Shown piece by piece: positions 1 through 11,156 of a DNA stretch of 64,000 nt. Each line of letters begins with the position of its first letter. The first letter of the stretch is position 1. A program made the translations under genes and the position numbers. Source of the DNA: Aspergillus flavus. Lineage: Eukaryota > Ascomycota > Eurotiomycetes > Eurotiales > Aspergillaceae. The stretch lies in assembly GCF_009017415.1 (NCBI RefSeq), contig NC_092404.1, positions 62,001 to 126,000 on the forward strand, given 5' to 3'. Under the pieces are notes generated by a model. It was given only the letters and a program-made list of their open reading frames with translations. It was not told the origin of the DNA and did not search any database.

Positions 1-391
1 TGCCACATCCCTGCCCCAGAGCCGCCATCTTCAAACTCTGGAGCTCGCACAGGATTATTTCAAAGGACCTATATGTTTGAGAAGAGGCATGACTTGGTCG
101 ATACACATGCTGTGAAGAAGAGTACCTTAGTTGATAATGATAGTGTTCTGCGCGACAGTCCTCACCGACGGCGCATCTTACACTCAAGCTAGAGCTGAAG
201 TTGATAAAGGACTAACTGATATCTACTGTCTATCAAAGACACAGGATACACATCTTGGCACTAATATATATCATTCAGGCGCTGTATACCAATCAATATA
301 AAAGGGCTACTACAACACCAGTGTATAGATATCAATAACCAATCTCAATTATATGCTAGCTACCCTGATATCCTTGGGCAGGTATACTACT
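1..391. other. Downstream flank of DyP gene, no gene seen
   Basis: No open frame or recognisable motif is supported here. The stretch is moderately AT-rich toward 200-360 and probably holds the 3' untranslated region and terminator of the minus-strand peroxidase gene that ends at 392. Confidence 0.5.
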
Positions 392-2947
392 TTAGCAAAC
401 GTCAGGCCGGTACACCTGTAACACATCGTGCAGCTGGATGACGAACGTCAACCACATCAATGCACATCCAGCGGCATCGCCACCTTCAGCCTTCCACTTG
501 GCGTTGTTGCACCACTGGCCCATTCGGTTGCGGAAAGCCACAGTACGATCATAGTCGGAATTGCTTGTCGAATACTGGATCTCTTTCCACTCCCTCCAAT
601 GACGCCCCTCGTAATGCCCGCCATTACCGTACAACAAGTCGAATCCGTATTTCGAGTTGAGCTCTCGAATGGTTCGTTGCCACGTTTTCCAGTCCACATC
701 TCCCGCCAACTGTGCCAGAGCATCTCGGACCTGGTGTTTCAACTGTCGTAAATCCCCGGTCTCCAACTTGTTCAAAAAGTCCAAGTGGATAAGCCCCGCA
801 TATCCTACGACAGTCCCCTTACGAGTCTCCTCCACAAATTTCTGATGCGATTCTTGGGCCTCCTTCAGCTGGGCTTCCAAGTTCTCGATATCTGCGACGC
901 GCTCCTCGGTGATTTTTAGTAGCGCTTTCTGTTCCTGCTCCAACTCATCGATCTTGGCCTGTAACTTCTTCACCACCGGGTCTTCCTCGGGATCTTCGGA
1001 TTCACCTTCTGTGTTCACCGTGTCGGCTGAAAACTGTTCCCGCAAAGCCCTGATAGAAGGTGTGAAGAAGTATTCGCCACCTTTCTGATCGACCCAAGGG
1101 CTAAGACCAAGATCAAGCTTAACGGTCTTGTTTGGATTGCTTCCATCGTACAAACTGATGTGGCCCTCGGGATGATCGGTACGGAGCCTCTGGTTGATGA
1201 AGGGGTCCATACCAGGACCGTCGGGGAAGGTCTTAGTCTTGTACTCAGGGAAGGAGGAGTTACTCGCCCAGCCTATATTAATTAGCATCTTAGCAGGTGG
1301 GCAAGGTGATTCGAATGTAGGTGGTAGACTTACGGGTCATGAGAAAGTTGAAGCCATCCCGGATAAGACTCTGGTAGCACACAAAGTACATGCCACGGTG
1401 CTCAATTGTCTCCCCCTTGCTAATTTCCTCCGCGGTCAGTTCAGGACCGAAGGTGATACCCCGACGGAGGATGACACTGGCGTCCTCCTTCTGTCCTTCA
1501 TCAAAAGCCTCGTCCTCTCCCGGCTCTGGAAGGGGCTTATGATTCTCATCATCTTCTTCTGAGCCAAAGTCTCGCTTCTTATCGGCTCTGGGCCGCATCT
1601 TACGGATGTGCGCCGCAAACGGACAGCCCTTAATGTCCTTCTTGGGTCTAAAGTCGAAAGTGTTGTCAAATGCTAGATCCGGGTTATCCTCGTGGATGGC
1701 TTTGGCGACGGGGGCTCCTGTACCATAGATTAGCTCTCGTCCAGCGGTGGCTAATGAGATAATATCAGGTTCAGGGGCGCACCGCTCTTCCATCGTCCCA
1801 TCATATGGGCACCCAGCTTCTCGGGATTTCCGCCGTAGTTGCCAGGTATCTTCTCGGCCAGCTCTTTAAGGTGGCGTTCAAATTCAGGAACCTTTTGGTC
1901 AAGCTGACGGAAAACAAGGAAACTACCCTCCTTAGCCCATTTAGGGCCTCTTCTCCGTTCGGGATCGCCCTCATGGCCAAGGAAGATGTAACTAGCCTGT
2001 GTTAGTCGCCATGCCACTATTGATAAATAAGAAAGGTCGAACATACCCTGGGGGGCATGCCTGAGGTTCGCCCCTGGCCGGGGGGTCATCCAAGCCGTCA
2101 ATCTTTGGCTGGGAGATGTGATCTTCGTAACCAAAGCTACAAAATTAGCATCGTTCGGGGTCGATGGAACGACAGAGGGGAACATACTGCTCTTTGCCAC
2201 GGTTTGCACCCGGACGAGTTTTACCATCCCTTCTGAAAGCGATCTTCATACTGTTCTCGTCCGCATCACCAACATTGAAGGCATCTTCCAGATCCACGAT
2301 TTTGCGACGTAGAGCTTTCGCATTATGGGCCGCGACGATGAACACACCATCCACTCGCCACTTCCACCGGTCAAGTCCGGTCTTGGATTCATTGCCGGGA
2401 GGAGCCCTAAAGTCGGGATCCAAAGCGGGAGGGCTATCGGCACCTTCGTACACCAGATCATCGAACATCCCCTTCTCAAACAGACCCTCGTTGATCCGAT
2501 CTCTACAATACTCATCTGGATCTTCCGCTAGGGCCTGGGCAAAGTTCACTTCGACCTCAGGATGTTCCACCTGGGAAAATGGCCACGGTGTTAGAATATA
2601 CAGCTATGACACCAGGCCTATAGAGCGTCTAAACTAACCTTGAGCAACCCCATGTGAGTGAATGCGACGTTTACCGCCGTGAAGGGCTTCCGATCCTTCT
2701 CGGGAACATGACGACGAGAATATGCGCATGCTTCTTCAAACTCACCCACTGACTTCAAGTGTTCCTCACATTCAGTGCCGGTGGTGATCACCCCTTTATC
2801 GAGGATACCTCTGAGGTGCTGTCTGAACTTTTCGTTATCTGTGATCTTGAAGAAGAGGTAGGTTTCATAGTATTTAGGGAGACGGGGCCAAATGCTCCCT
2901 TGGATGTTGTCCGTGTCGACCGATCGGTTCTGCTTTGGGACAGGCAT
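392..2947 (-). CDS. DyP-type heme peroxidase with long C-terminal coiled-coil extension
   Basis: Dye-decolorizing (DyP) peroxidase, an H2O2-dependent heme enzyme. Six exons fit: 2947-2639, 2570-2188, 2136-2047, 1991-1783, 1717-1334 and 1272-392, giving 751 aa. The joins restore family landmarks: GYEDHISQPKIDG (catalytic Asp about residue 236, the place of the GxxDG motif), PPGYIFLGHEGD, MMGRWKSGAP, the proximal-heme segment GCPFAAHIRKMRP, ILRRGITFG and the ending DGFNFL...WASNSSFPE. Two departures are seen. The second Gly of GxxDG is His. The protein is also about 200-250 residues longer than usual: after the catalytic domain come an acidic stretch, a heptad-rich coiled coil (about 558-608, many E/K/L) and an unfamiliar Trp-rich tail. 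No signal peptide is evident, so it is probably intracellular. The exon 4/5 junction was chosen because reading straight through meets a stop. Confidence 0.88.
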
Positions 2948-4496
2948 TGTGATCTCTGATGGTTAAACAGAGCCGAAGTCAACAGGGTCTGCTGGGGGGA
3001 AGGCCTTTTTAAGTCTGCTTTACGACAGAAAGAAGGCTACGCTGTTCACCACCAATAAGATTCAAAGCTTAGTATTTAAGCCAAGAATACTTCTTCTCTG
3101 AGTCCGCAGAATGCATCACTCGGCTCAGCTCAGCCGCGCCCTCCCCCTTGACGTCCTCACTACCCCTCCATGCCAGACGACAACATCATCATACATCACA
3201 GGCCAAAAGCAATGGGTAATGAATGGGCCGTGATTTGTGGATCCTCGATTCAGACAGTGGGATGTTCTTTCCGGTATTGGGCGCGTTTCTCCACCTGCTG
3301 AAGCTGATCAGTGGTATGCGCGGCATGTTGATCCACTATTCCTCCTGCTGTGACGATGGTGTCCAATGTAATCAAGACGTCAACTCCATCCGGTGAGGGT
3401 GAGAAGAAATGGATGGTTCTCCCGCTGATCGAGCTGAACCTGGCGTCCCAGATCACACTAATCAGAGCCCAAAGATTAGTAGTAAAGATCCATATTGGGG
3501 TTGGATCGTCATTAGCACAGATTGCGGCATTTCTTCAGCTGAACTGTGGGGGCAGTGGAGGCCCACTCGAGCACCCTTATAGGCTGCCCCAGTTGGTTGG
3601 GCGTGTTGATATCTTGGAATCCCACCACGAGTTGGGAAGCTATTCCCATGATAACCACGTTGAACCACGTCCAATCACAGACAAAACACCCCTTCGCAAC
3701 TAAACTCTCGGCTCAATATGATAGAGAGCTACACGGATTGGAACCCTAATAAAGGGACCGAGCCGTCCGTACGGCGGGGCCTGAGATCCACTTTAGTCGT
3801 CCGTGGCGTATGATAGCTCCAGCTCCATTGTCAAATAGAACCATGATCGACAGTCATTCTCGGGACTAAAGGGGGGACGATCTCAATCTTGGCAAAAGAC
3901 TACCGAGAAAGCAGGTTTAGCGAGTTGCTCTGGGATCCAAACATCCACACCCGCGTTTGTTGCAGTTCTTACCAGATTGCCGGTACTTCCCACCTCTCCA
4001 GATTTCACATCCTGTCTCGGTACACTCAGGTGATTGCATGTCAAACATGAAGAAATAACTATCGAGTAAATGGATTATATATCCGTTGCCTCAACCCCGC
4101 TCTACATTATCGAGACGGACACACCGTCAGGATATGAATCTTCAGGATGATGATGCGGTTTAGGATCAACACCGCACAAGAGCCACTAGGAATGCAATAC
4201 TACTCCGTACATACAACTCCTAACAAGGAAGGATTCCCTGGAGATAAACCTGGCAGAAGACTCCACCCGTGACGAAAGCTGAAAAAGTCGATCGCAGTTC
4301 AGCCCAGATCCACAGACGATCCCTACTGTGTAAGCGAACTGGTGTTGGTGGCGAGCTGCGTCCCCACTTCCATTCCAGGGCAGCGAGGGATACTAAGGAT
4401 CGTGGTTGGTGAGCCTTGTTTGCCGGCTGTTATATATATGCCACCGTCTGTTCTCTCTTCACGTTTGCTGCCAGTATCACAGGACTTTTCTTCAAA
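2948..4496. other. Divergent intergenic region, DyP / galactose oxidase
   Basis: About 1.5 kb between divergent promoters. Open frames of 60-117 codons occur (for example 3350-3703) but have no start context, domain or intron logic. It must contain the upstream regions of both flanking oxidative genes. Confidence 0.5.
4431..4439 (+). promoter_or_regulatory. TATA box of galactose oxidase gene
   Basis: An alternating TA run lies about 58 bp before the ATG at 4497. Its position argues against the longer upstream-in-frame start at 4416, which would place the TATA element inside the coding region. Confidence 0.55.
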
Positions 4497-6824
4497 ATGA
4501 AGTTCCAGTGGGCATCGGGTCTCCTTTTGGGGGCGGCCACTGTTGACGCCTTCAAACCCGCCGAATTTTCCTATGAGTCCTCCGAAGCCGAATGTGTCGA
4601 GATTGCCAAGTCTGTGACTGGGGAGGTCAAATACCAATCTCCTCCTCCCAATTCGTATCTCATCTCCAAAACGAATCCTGAGGAGCCAGATGAAAATTGG
4701 GTGGTCCAGTGCTCCAGCCAGTACCGGGGCTACGCATGCGATTATGCCATCGATGATCGGGACGACAGATACTGGCTCAGCAACCCTGCTGACGGAGAGA
4801 CTTCGGAGATCGTCGTCGATCTCCGCAAAAAATACCTTGTCAGCGGTCTGACCATGTTGCCTGAGTTGAATAAGAATTCCAAACATGGCCAGATTGGTGA
4901 ACACCGCATCTCTGTCTCGCAGGACGGCAAGACTTGGACCCCGGTCGCATACGGTACCTGGGGATCCAACAAGAGCCCAAAGCTGTCCGTGTTTAACCCC
5001 AAACTGGCTCAATATGTCAAGCTTGTGTCAGAGAGCCAATCCCTCCCCGATCGGACGCAGAAGAAGCACGGACAGATCTCCATCGTCAACCTTTCCGTTT
5101 ACACGTACAACGGCACGGATTACCCCAGAGAGGATCCCAGCAAGGGTGTCTGGGGTCCCACGATTGATCTCCCGATCGTCCCTGTCTCCTCTGCCGTTGA
5201 GCAGCACGGCGACATTATCATGTGGTCTGCCTGGGCCGACGACCAGTTCTTCGCCTCCCCCGGTGGTAAGACCCTGACCAGCACCATGAACCGCGACGGC
5301 ATCATCACCCAGAGTGAGGTCTTCGAAACCAAGCACGACATGTTCTGCCCCGGTACCTCCATGGACATTGATGGCAACATTGTCGTCAGTGGTGGTGCTG
5401 ACTCCGGTCGCACCAGTGTGTACAATGGCACCGCGTGGGTGAAAGGTCCTAGCATGGCGATTCCCCGTGGATACCAGTCCTCGACCACCCTCTCCGACGG
5501 TCGCATTTTCGTGATCGGAGGATCTTGGAGCGGTGGAGACAAGGTTGCCAAGAACGGCGAGGTCTACTATCCTTATCCTGATGGAAATGCCGTTTGGGAA
5601 ACACGTCCCGGCTGCGAGGTCGAACCCATGATGACCGACGACCGTCTGGGCCAATGGCGGGCAGATAACCACGGTTGGCTCTTTGGCTGGAAGAAGGCGA
5701 GTGTCTTCCAGGCAGGTCCCAGTAAGGAGATGCATTGGTACGATGTCGACGATGTCAGTCGGGATCGGAACGGTAGACGCCGGGTTAGGGGTTCCGTGCA
5801 CAGTGCCGGACTCCGTGGAAAGGACCAGGATTCCATGTCTGGCAGCGCCGTCATGTACGATGCTACCAAGGGTAAGATCCTTACCTTCGGTGGTCAGCGT
5901 CACTACGATGGCTCCTACGGTTCCAAGAGAGCCCATCTCATCACCATCGGAGAGGCCTATCAACGACCCGTCGTGAAGGTGGCGGGCAAAGGCCCCGACG
6001 GTAAAGGTGAGGGCGGAATGCACGAGCCGCGTGTTTTTCATACTTCGGTCGTCCTTCCTGATGGCAAGGTCTTCATTGCTGGCGGCCAGACCTGGGGCAA
6101 GCCCTTCCATGAGGATCAGATCGTCTTCACGCCTGAGCTCTATGACCCTGAGACGGACACTTTTGTTCAGTTGAGCCGCAACAACATCAAGCGTGTCTAC
6201 CACAGTATTTCGATGCTGCTGCCCAACGCTACCGTCCTCAATGGTGGTGGTGGTCTTTGTGGCAACTGCTCTGCCAATCACTACGATGCCGAGATCTTTA
6301 ATCCCCCCTACCTCTTCAACCCGGACGGCACCAGGGCTGTTCGTCCTGAGATCACGAGAATGATCAACGGCAATGTGCTCACCGTTGGCGGAGCGGTCAC
6401 ATTCGAGACGGCTTCTGAAGTTGAATCTGCGTCCTTAGTCCGTGTGGGAACTACTACTCACACCGTCAACACCGATCAGCGTCGTATCCCTCTCGACATC
6501 ACGCACAAAGGTGGAAACCAGTATACCGCCGACCTTCCCAATGACGCTGGTGTTATCCTTCCTGGGTGGTACATGTTGTTCGCTATGAATGACCAGGGCA
6601 CTCCCAGTGTAGCTCAGATGGTCAAGGTTGAACTGTCCTCCCCTCCTGAGTGGAAGACCCGCCAGTACGCCGAGGAACAGGCGGGGGAGCTGGAATCCGA
6701 ATATCGTGGGGACGCTCATGATTGTGACCACGAGGAAGAGGTCAAGGGGCTCATTTCGAGTATGCTTGCTTCATCAAGCAAGTTCTGGAACACCTGGAAG
6801 CCTTCTCTGATCAACCAGGCTTAA
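4497..6824 (+). CDS. gaoA: Secreted galactose oxidase (AA5) with N-terminal CBM32
   Basis: Single-exon copper radical oxidase of 775 aa that oxidises a primary alcohol (galactose C6 or a related substrate) to the aldehyde and releases H2O2 outside the cell. The start at 4497 gives a signal peptide (MKFQWASGLLLGAATVDA). An F5/8-type C / CBM32 module spans about residues 70-210, then a seven-bladed kelch propeller. Catalytic residues line up with Fusarium galactose oxidase: Cys284 (MFCPG) and Tyr326 (RGYQSS) for the thioether cofactor, Trp344 (GGSWSGG) stacked on it, Tyr568 and His569 (RVYHSI) and His655 (THTVNTDQRRIPL) for copper. A C-terminal tail of about 60 residues, rich in acidic residues, follows the propeller. 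The substrate could be another alcohol, since AA5_2 enzymes differ in specificity. Confidence 0.93.
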   Translation: MKFQWASGLLLGAATVDAFKPAEFSYESSEAECVEIAKSVTGEVKYQSPPPNSYLISKTNPEEPDENWVVQCSSQYRGYACDYAIDDRDDRYWLSNPADGETSEIVVDLRKKYLVSGLTMLPELNKNSKHGQIGEHRISVSQDGKTWTPVAYGTWGSNKSPKLSVFNPKLAQYVKLVSESQSLPDRTQKKHGQISIVNLSVYTYNGTDYPREDPSKGVWGPTIDLPIVPVSSAVEQHGDIIMWSAWADDQFFASPGGKTLTSTMNRDGIITQSEVFETKHDMFCPGTSMDIDGNIVVSGGADSGRTSVYNGTAWVKGPSMAIPRGYQSSTTLSDGRIFVIGGSWSGGDKVAKNGEVYYPYPDGNAVWETRPGCEVEPMMTDDRLGQWRADNHGWLFGWKKASVFQAGPSKEMHWYDVDDVSRDRNGRRRVRGSVHSAGLRGKDQDSMSGSAVMYDATKGKILTFGGQRHYDGSYGSKRAHLITIGEAYQRPVVKVAGKGPDGKGEGGMHEPRVFHTSVVLPDGKVFIAGGQTWGKPFHEDQIVFTPELYDPETDTFVQLSRNNIKRVYHSISMLLPNATVLNGGGGLCGNCSANHYDAEIFNPPYLFNPDGTRAVRPEITRMINGNVLTVGGAVTFETASEVESASLVRVGTTTHTVNTDQRRIPLDITHKGGNQYTADLPNDAGVILPGWYMLFAMNDQGTPSVAQMVKVELSSPPEWKTRQYAEEQAGELESEYRGDAHDCDHEEEVKGLISSMLASSSKFWNTWKPSLINQA

Positions 6825-7509
6825 ACTGTCTATTTAGTGTACTGGATTGTACGTGTTATATCCACTGTACAATGTGTAGTGTATCGATGAATGTATTATG
6901 ATTGTTTTGCTTGATTGTGTGTATGATAAGTGTAAAGCTCTTTTTGTCCATCTAAAAGTAGCTAGTGTTTGTTAGCGGCCGGAAGAACCCATGTCCCGGG
7001 TCACTTTGGGAATCCCCTGCCAACGTATAACTCAGTCCTTTGCATAGTATCATTGATTCAGGCTAGTCAGGGTAACCAAATGTAGTTCCCTGCTCGATGG
7101 GAAATCTCCAGTGATATGTGGACTAGAAAATCAAAACCAGAATTGGTGCATCATATCGTATTTTACCTCAGTGAACGATATATATTTCCGTACCTATCCG
7201 TCATTACCACACCCATTTCGATCCAGTACTAAGGGGTATCGTGCACATCTTCTCTTGATTGTACACGCGAGGACTAGATATTAGGCAGGCCACAGCAGCT
7301 TGGGATCACGAAGGTCCGTCATATGGAACTGCTATATTCGGCATTTCCATCGATTATAGAATGGTACTAGTTATAACTATCGCAAGGTGAGATATAACCA
7401 TGTTATTCCTGATAGTGACTTTCCAGGACTACGGTCGGCTCGGTCATTTGCTTGAAAGATAATCTGGATTTAACGCTGCTACTATACAGGGGACCATCAT
7501 GCGGGCTTT
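6825..7509. other. Convergent intergenic region
   Basis: It lies between two convergent 3' ends. It holds AT-rich sequence (TGTA/TATG runs just after 6830) that fits polyadenylation signals; no gene is seen. Confidence 0.5.
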
Positions 7510-8351
7510 TTAGTCAGAGAAAGTGTGGTCTGGAATGCCAAAGGTGCTGATAGTCCAGGTCTTGCCACCGTCACTAGTAGTCATATCTCCTCCAGTGACT
7601 CCCTCTCCCTTTGCGAGAGTGTTGATGTAGTTGGCATCGGCAACGTCAAGAATGATCTTGGTGTCGGTCCAGGCTGATGCATGCATTAGTCTCCTGAGGC
7701 TCGCCTGTGGATGTTTTGAACTTACAGTGAGCGCCAACGGTGCCACAGTTGTTCTCGGCACACTCAACAGAGCTGCCCCAGCCCTGAGCCTGCCCATCAC
7801 TCGTGGAGAGCGTCGAGACAGTCTCGCCGTTGATCTGGACGGTCTGTGTGTAGTTTCCACTGGCATCGTCGAATTTGTCTGCACATGATTAGGACGCGCA
7901 CATGGGACTCCAGGGAATTTGCCATTGCTCCTTACAGTGCATCGTCACCTTGTCCCCCTCGCCAGCATTCTGCTGGCCATCACCATAAATTGGCATCTGT
8001 GAGGTGTCTGCCACAGGTGTTAGCATGCATCAGCATCACCATGCTTGTGGTATACAAACCGCTGGTCTTCATGAGCGTGTAGGCATACATCGTCCAGTCA
8101 CTCTGTTGCCAATTGTCGGCAATGGACTGGATCAAGTCACCGTTCGAGGTGCCCATACCCACCCATAGGGAGGTGATGGCGTCCGTAGATCCTCCGCTGG
8201 GTCCTTTTGGCAGGATAAGGGTCGAAGTAGCTTCGCGGATGAACGAGTTGGACGCAACAGGGCCAGTACTAAGTGCGGGACCCATGGCGGCGTTCACCGA
8301 TGTGATGCCGACGGTGGCAAGAGCTGCTAGAACCTGGTTGCGAGAATACAT
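7510..8351 (-). CDS. Secreted small protein, eqolisin-like (G1 peptidase) fold candidate
   Basis: Four exons fit (8351-8060, 8007-7936, 7878-7726, 7673-7510), giving 226 aa. The N-terminus MYSRNQVLAALATVGITSVNA is a signal peptide. The mature part contains SLWVGMGTSNGDLIQSIADN, which resembles the WVGIDG...LQTGVD region around the catalytic Gln of eqolisins (glutamic peptidases), followed by a strand-like MYAYTLMK segment. I do not see the matching catalytic Glu clearly, and there is no obvious propeptide, so this may be a non-peptidase member of the same concanavalin-A-like sandwich fold. One Cys pair (VECAENNCG) could form a disulfide. The gene model is good; the function is only inferred. 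Confidence 0.7.
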
Positions 8352-8448
8352 TGGGGCGGTAGTGCGCTTGGGGCTTGTTTGTTGTTGGGGAGTTCAGCAA
8401 GAGTTACTGTGCAAACGAAGGACGAGAAGCCCGACAGGGACAGAGCTC

Positions 8449-8455
8449 TATATAA
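8449..8455 (-). promoter_or_regulatory. TATA box of eqolisin-like gene
   Basis: TTATATA on the minus strand lies about 100 bp upstream of the ATG at 8351, a usual distance for a strongly expressed secreted-protein gene. Confidence 0.45.
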
Positions 8456-11024
8456 GCTGGGCGTCGATATTCCTCTGATTGTATGATTCTGTGACAGCAG
8501 ATCCCCTTAATAACGATGCTTGAGCGGCATTGTTTTACATTCTCCACCAGTTGGGGAATGAGTCGCGGAGACGTTTCCTTTCAAAGACATCGAGATATAT
8601 GGGACTTCGGCATAATTCCCAGCAGGCGGCAATTGGAGTCCGGAAGCTAAGCCTCGAGTTAATCTATTCGCGGTGGACCAGTGCCGCAGGTTCCTATGGA
8701 ATTCCCCCCGTGCTGACCCACACGTCCTCGACATCCTATCGTTGGTCACAACAGCGTGGCTGGTCTCTGCAGAACTGGCCGGATTATCCTCGAATGAGAG
8801 TCACATAACTGCCTGGAATAAAGGAGGTTTTAGCGCGGTATCTAAATGAACTTGAGACATGGAACCCGTACCGAATATTAACCGAACCATCCTTCAGCGC
8901 TTCATTCCCTTTCCTTGTTGGGCCCATCCCTTAACACAGGGCCAGCCAATGAACTTGAGACAGACGGTCTAGTTTCAGTGAGCGGAGCATTATTTGTTGC
9001 TTGTATGTCCCATATGCCAATGATGGCTGGTGGGCTTTTCGCCGGATGCCGCGCCCGTGGATTCTCCGCAAGCTGGAACGAATCGAGCCAACATTGCTGC
9101 GACAGCCTGTGTAGTCGTTGGACACTAGAGCTTGTCTAAATTTCCAGAGAAATTGACCAGGCATGCTGCGAGGAGCGACTGAGTTCTAACAAGATTCGCT
9201 GTGCTATACGGCCAGTTGAGCCGCAATCGACGCTTTTGTACCTGACATGATGAGGACATGACAGGAGTCCTGCGAGTTCTATCCTATCACCTTGAGATCA
9301 AATGATATCTAAGTAGACATTAATGCCGAAACCCGATCCTGCCTACCGTCTAAAGAATTCACGTCTGCAGGATAAGCAGTCGTACTACAAAACACGAAAT
9401 ACCGCGACACGTCCAATGGGCAATCGTGTGCCCATTGGCAGTAGTTCGAAGTCTTTACTCCTACACTGTAACTGGACCGGAATGAACTACAAATAGGCTA
9501 GGCTCCAAGGCAGCTCTCACAATTCTCTTGGGCGTCGAAGGCAACTGTTCGCCATGTGTATCCCTGGACGCGTCCTGTGACCTTACTGATTCATGACTAC
9601 CGGATGTAGTCATGGTCTCGGTCGCATCCACGCTATGGGAAGCAGGCCAATGAAGACAAGGCAAGGTATATGGTCAACCCATTGCTGCCTGCCATAGCTT
9701 TCTCAAGCCATAAGGTATTGGACGACGCCTTATGGGAGCTCGCAAGCACCCCTCCCGTAGATCATTGGGGAACAGCATGCCAGCTGGTTCGTGCCATCGC
9801 CTTATGACCTGGTATCCCGTTTCCGGCGGTCGCCAACTTGTCCTGAGCACTGACATGTCCTGCCCCCCCGCGACACTGAAAAAGAATACCCAAACTGCTT
9901 TATCGCGTGATCTGCTAACCGCTTCCCCCGTTTATGCTCGTTCACTTGTCCTATTCATGCTTCACAAGTTTGAGAGGTGGATTTCGAAGGCGCCGGCGAA
10001 CATATGGGTGACCTGGAGGACCAGGAACACGATCGAGCCTGCGCGAGACATTTCCAGTGTGGGTCGGATACGGGAATTTCACGCAGTCGAGGGCAGCACG
10101 GATACGTATTTTCAGTCGGCCGTTTGAAATATCGCAGAGATGCAGGGATTTGCTGGGCGTGGAGTATGTGGTAGAAACATTATGGCCACATCAAGCCTTC
10201 TGTTGGTGTGTCGAGTCATTAGAGAGAATCCACGACGACGAACAAAAACAAAGGGATGGAGGAAATGCGTCACGTGCTGCTTATCTCAGCAGAATATCGA
10301 CCGTTCTCTTCCACACGAGACCAACATCCCAACCATCATAGCGCCCTGTCTGTTCTGCAGTGGCCCTCCTTGTACAGAGCATGTTATTGTGATGTGAAGT
10401 TCACTCGACACCGTGAGTAAAACGTGACCCATCTAGTGAAGGGACTCCCGATTGCGAACATTTCGGTGTTAGCTCGGCGTCTCATCCCGAGAGACTACCG
10501 ACGAATCCTAGATTGTCCGACCAGCTGAATTATTAGGGTTTTCGAAATAGAAAATCACTAATCGAATCCCGGTTGGTTCTGAGATCTGCATTGTCATCAT
10601 AAATTTAAGTTGCGAACATGATCGCGGCTGCAGTGTACAGCACATCCTGCCCTGGTGCAGGACCCGGGGTACGCGGTAGACCAGAGAACATGGGGGTCGA
10701 CCAAGAAAGTTAACGACGAGATTCTAGCCTCCTATCCGCTTGATGCCCTCTAACTGGTTATTGTCTCAGTTGATGCTCCCGGGGAATCTTCGTCGTGCTG
10801 CAACGGGGATCCTCAACATACCCTCAACGACAACTAGTGACTCACTGGTTGGTTCGCAAGGATGGTGCGTCAATCGGGGTAGACTATGGCTAGAACCTGG
10901 GGGTAAAGCGCCAGCACTACAGCCCAATCTCTCTCCATGCGGTGGGTGTGTGGACAGGTTGATGGGCACTCCCTGAGCTCGAGGCTCTCGTCGTACTCTT
11001 GGCCTGGCTGCGCAGTCCGTTACC
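8456..11024. other. Long gene-poor stretch
   Basis: About 2.6 kb without a convincing gene. Several open frames of 65-131 codons (for example 9732-10127 and 8530-8808) overlap one another on both strands, show no domain, no signal peptide and no plausible intron pairs, and look random. There are no tRNA-like B boxes and no tandem repeats that I can see. Confidence 0.45.
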
Positions 11025-11031
11025 TATAAAT
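11025..11031 (+). promoter_or_regulatory. TATA box of alternative oxidase gene
   Basis: TATAAAT lies about 130 bp before the ATG at 11157. Confidence 0.45.
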
Positions 11032-11156
11032 ATCTGGACGTCCTGTACTCTCAGGGAAGACAGAAAGACATCACCGGGCTTCAATGTGTCTACTACTCTG
11101 AATACATACCCTTTCCACTTGACCTATCGCGCTGTACTCTTTCTCATCTGTCAGCC

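Noticed and set aside
1718..1793. Apparent frameshift in the DyP gene between exons 4 and 5
   Set aside because: A 65-nt GT-AG intron (1782-1718) with a CTAAT branch site restores the GRWKSGAP...NTFDF family sequence, so the gene is not broken here.
4416..4496. Upstream in-frame start for galactose oxidase
   Set aside because: It would place the TATA element and leader in the coding region and remove the N-terminal signal peptide position.
5028..6281. 417-codon open frame antisense to galactose oxidase
   Set aside because: It is the mirror of a GC-biased coding region; the translation is low in complexity and matches no family, whereas the plus strand is a full galactose oxidase.
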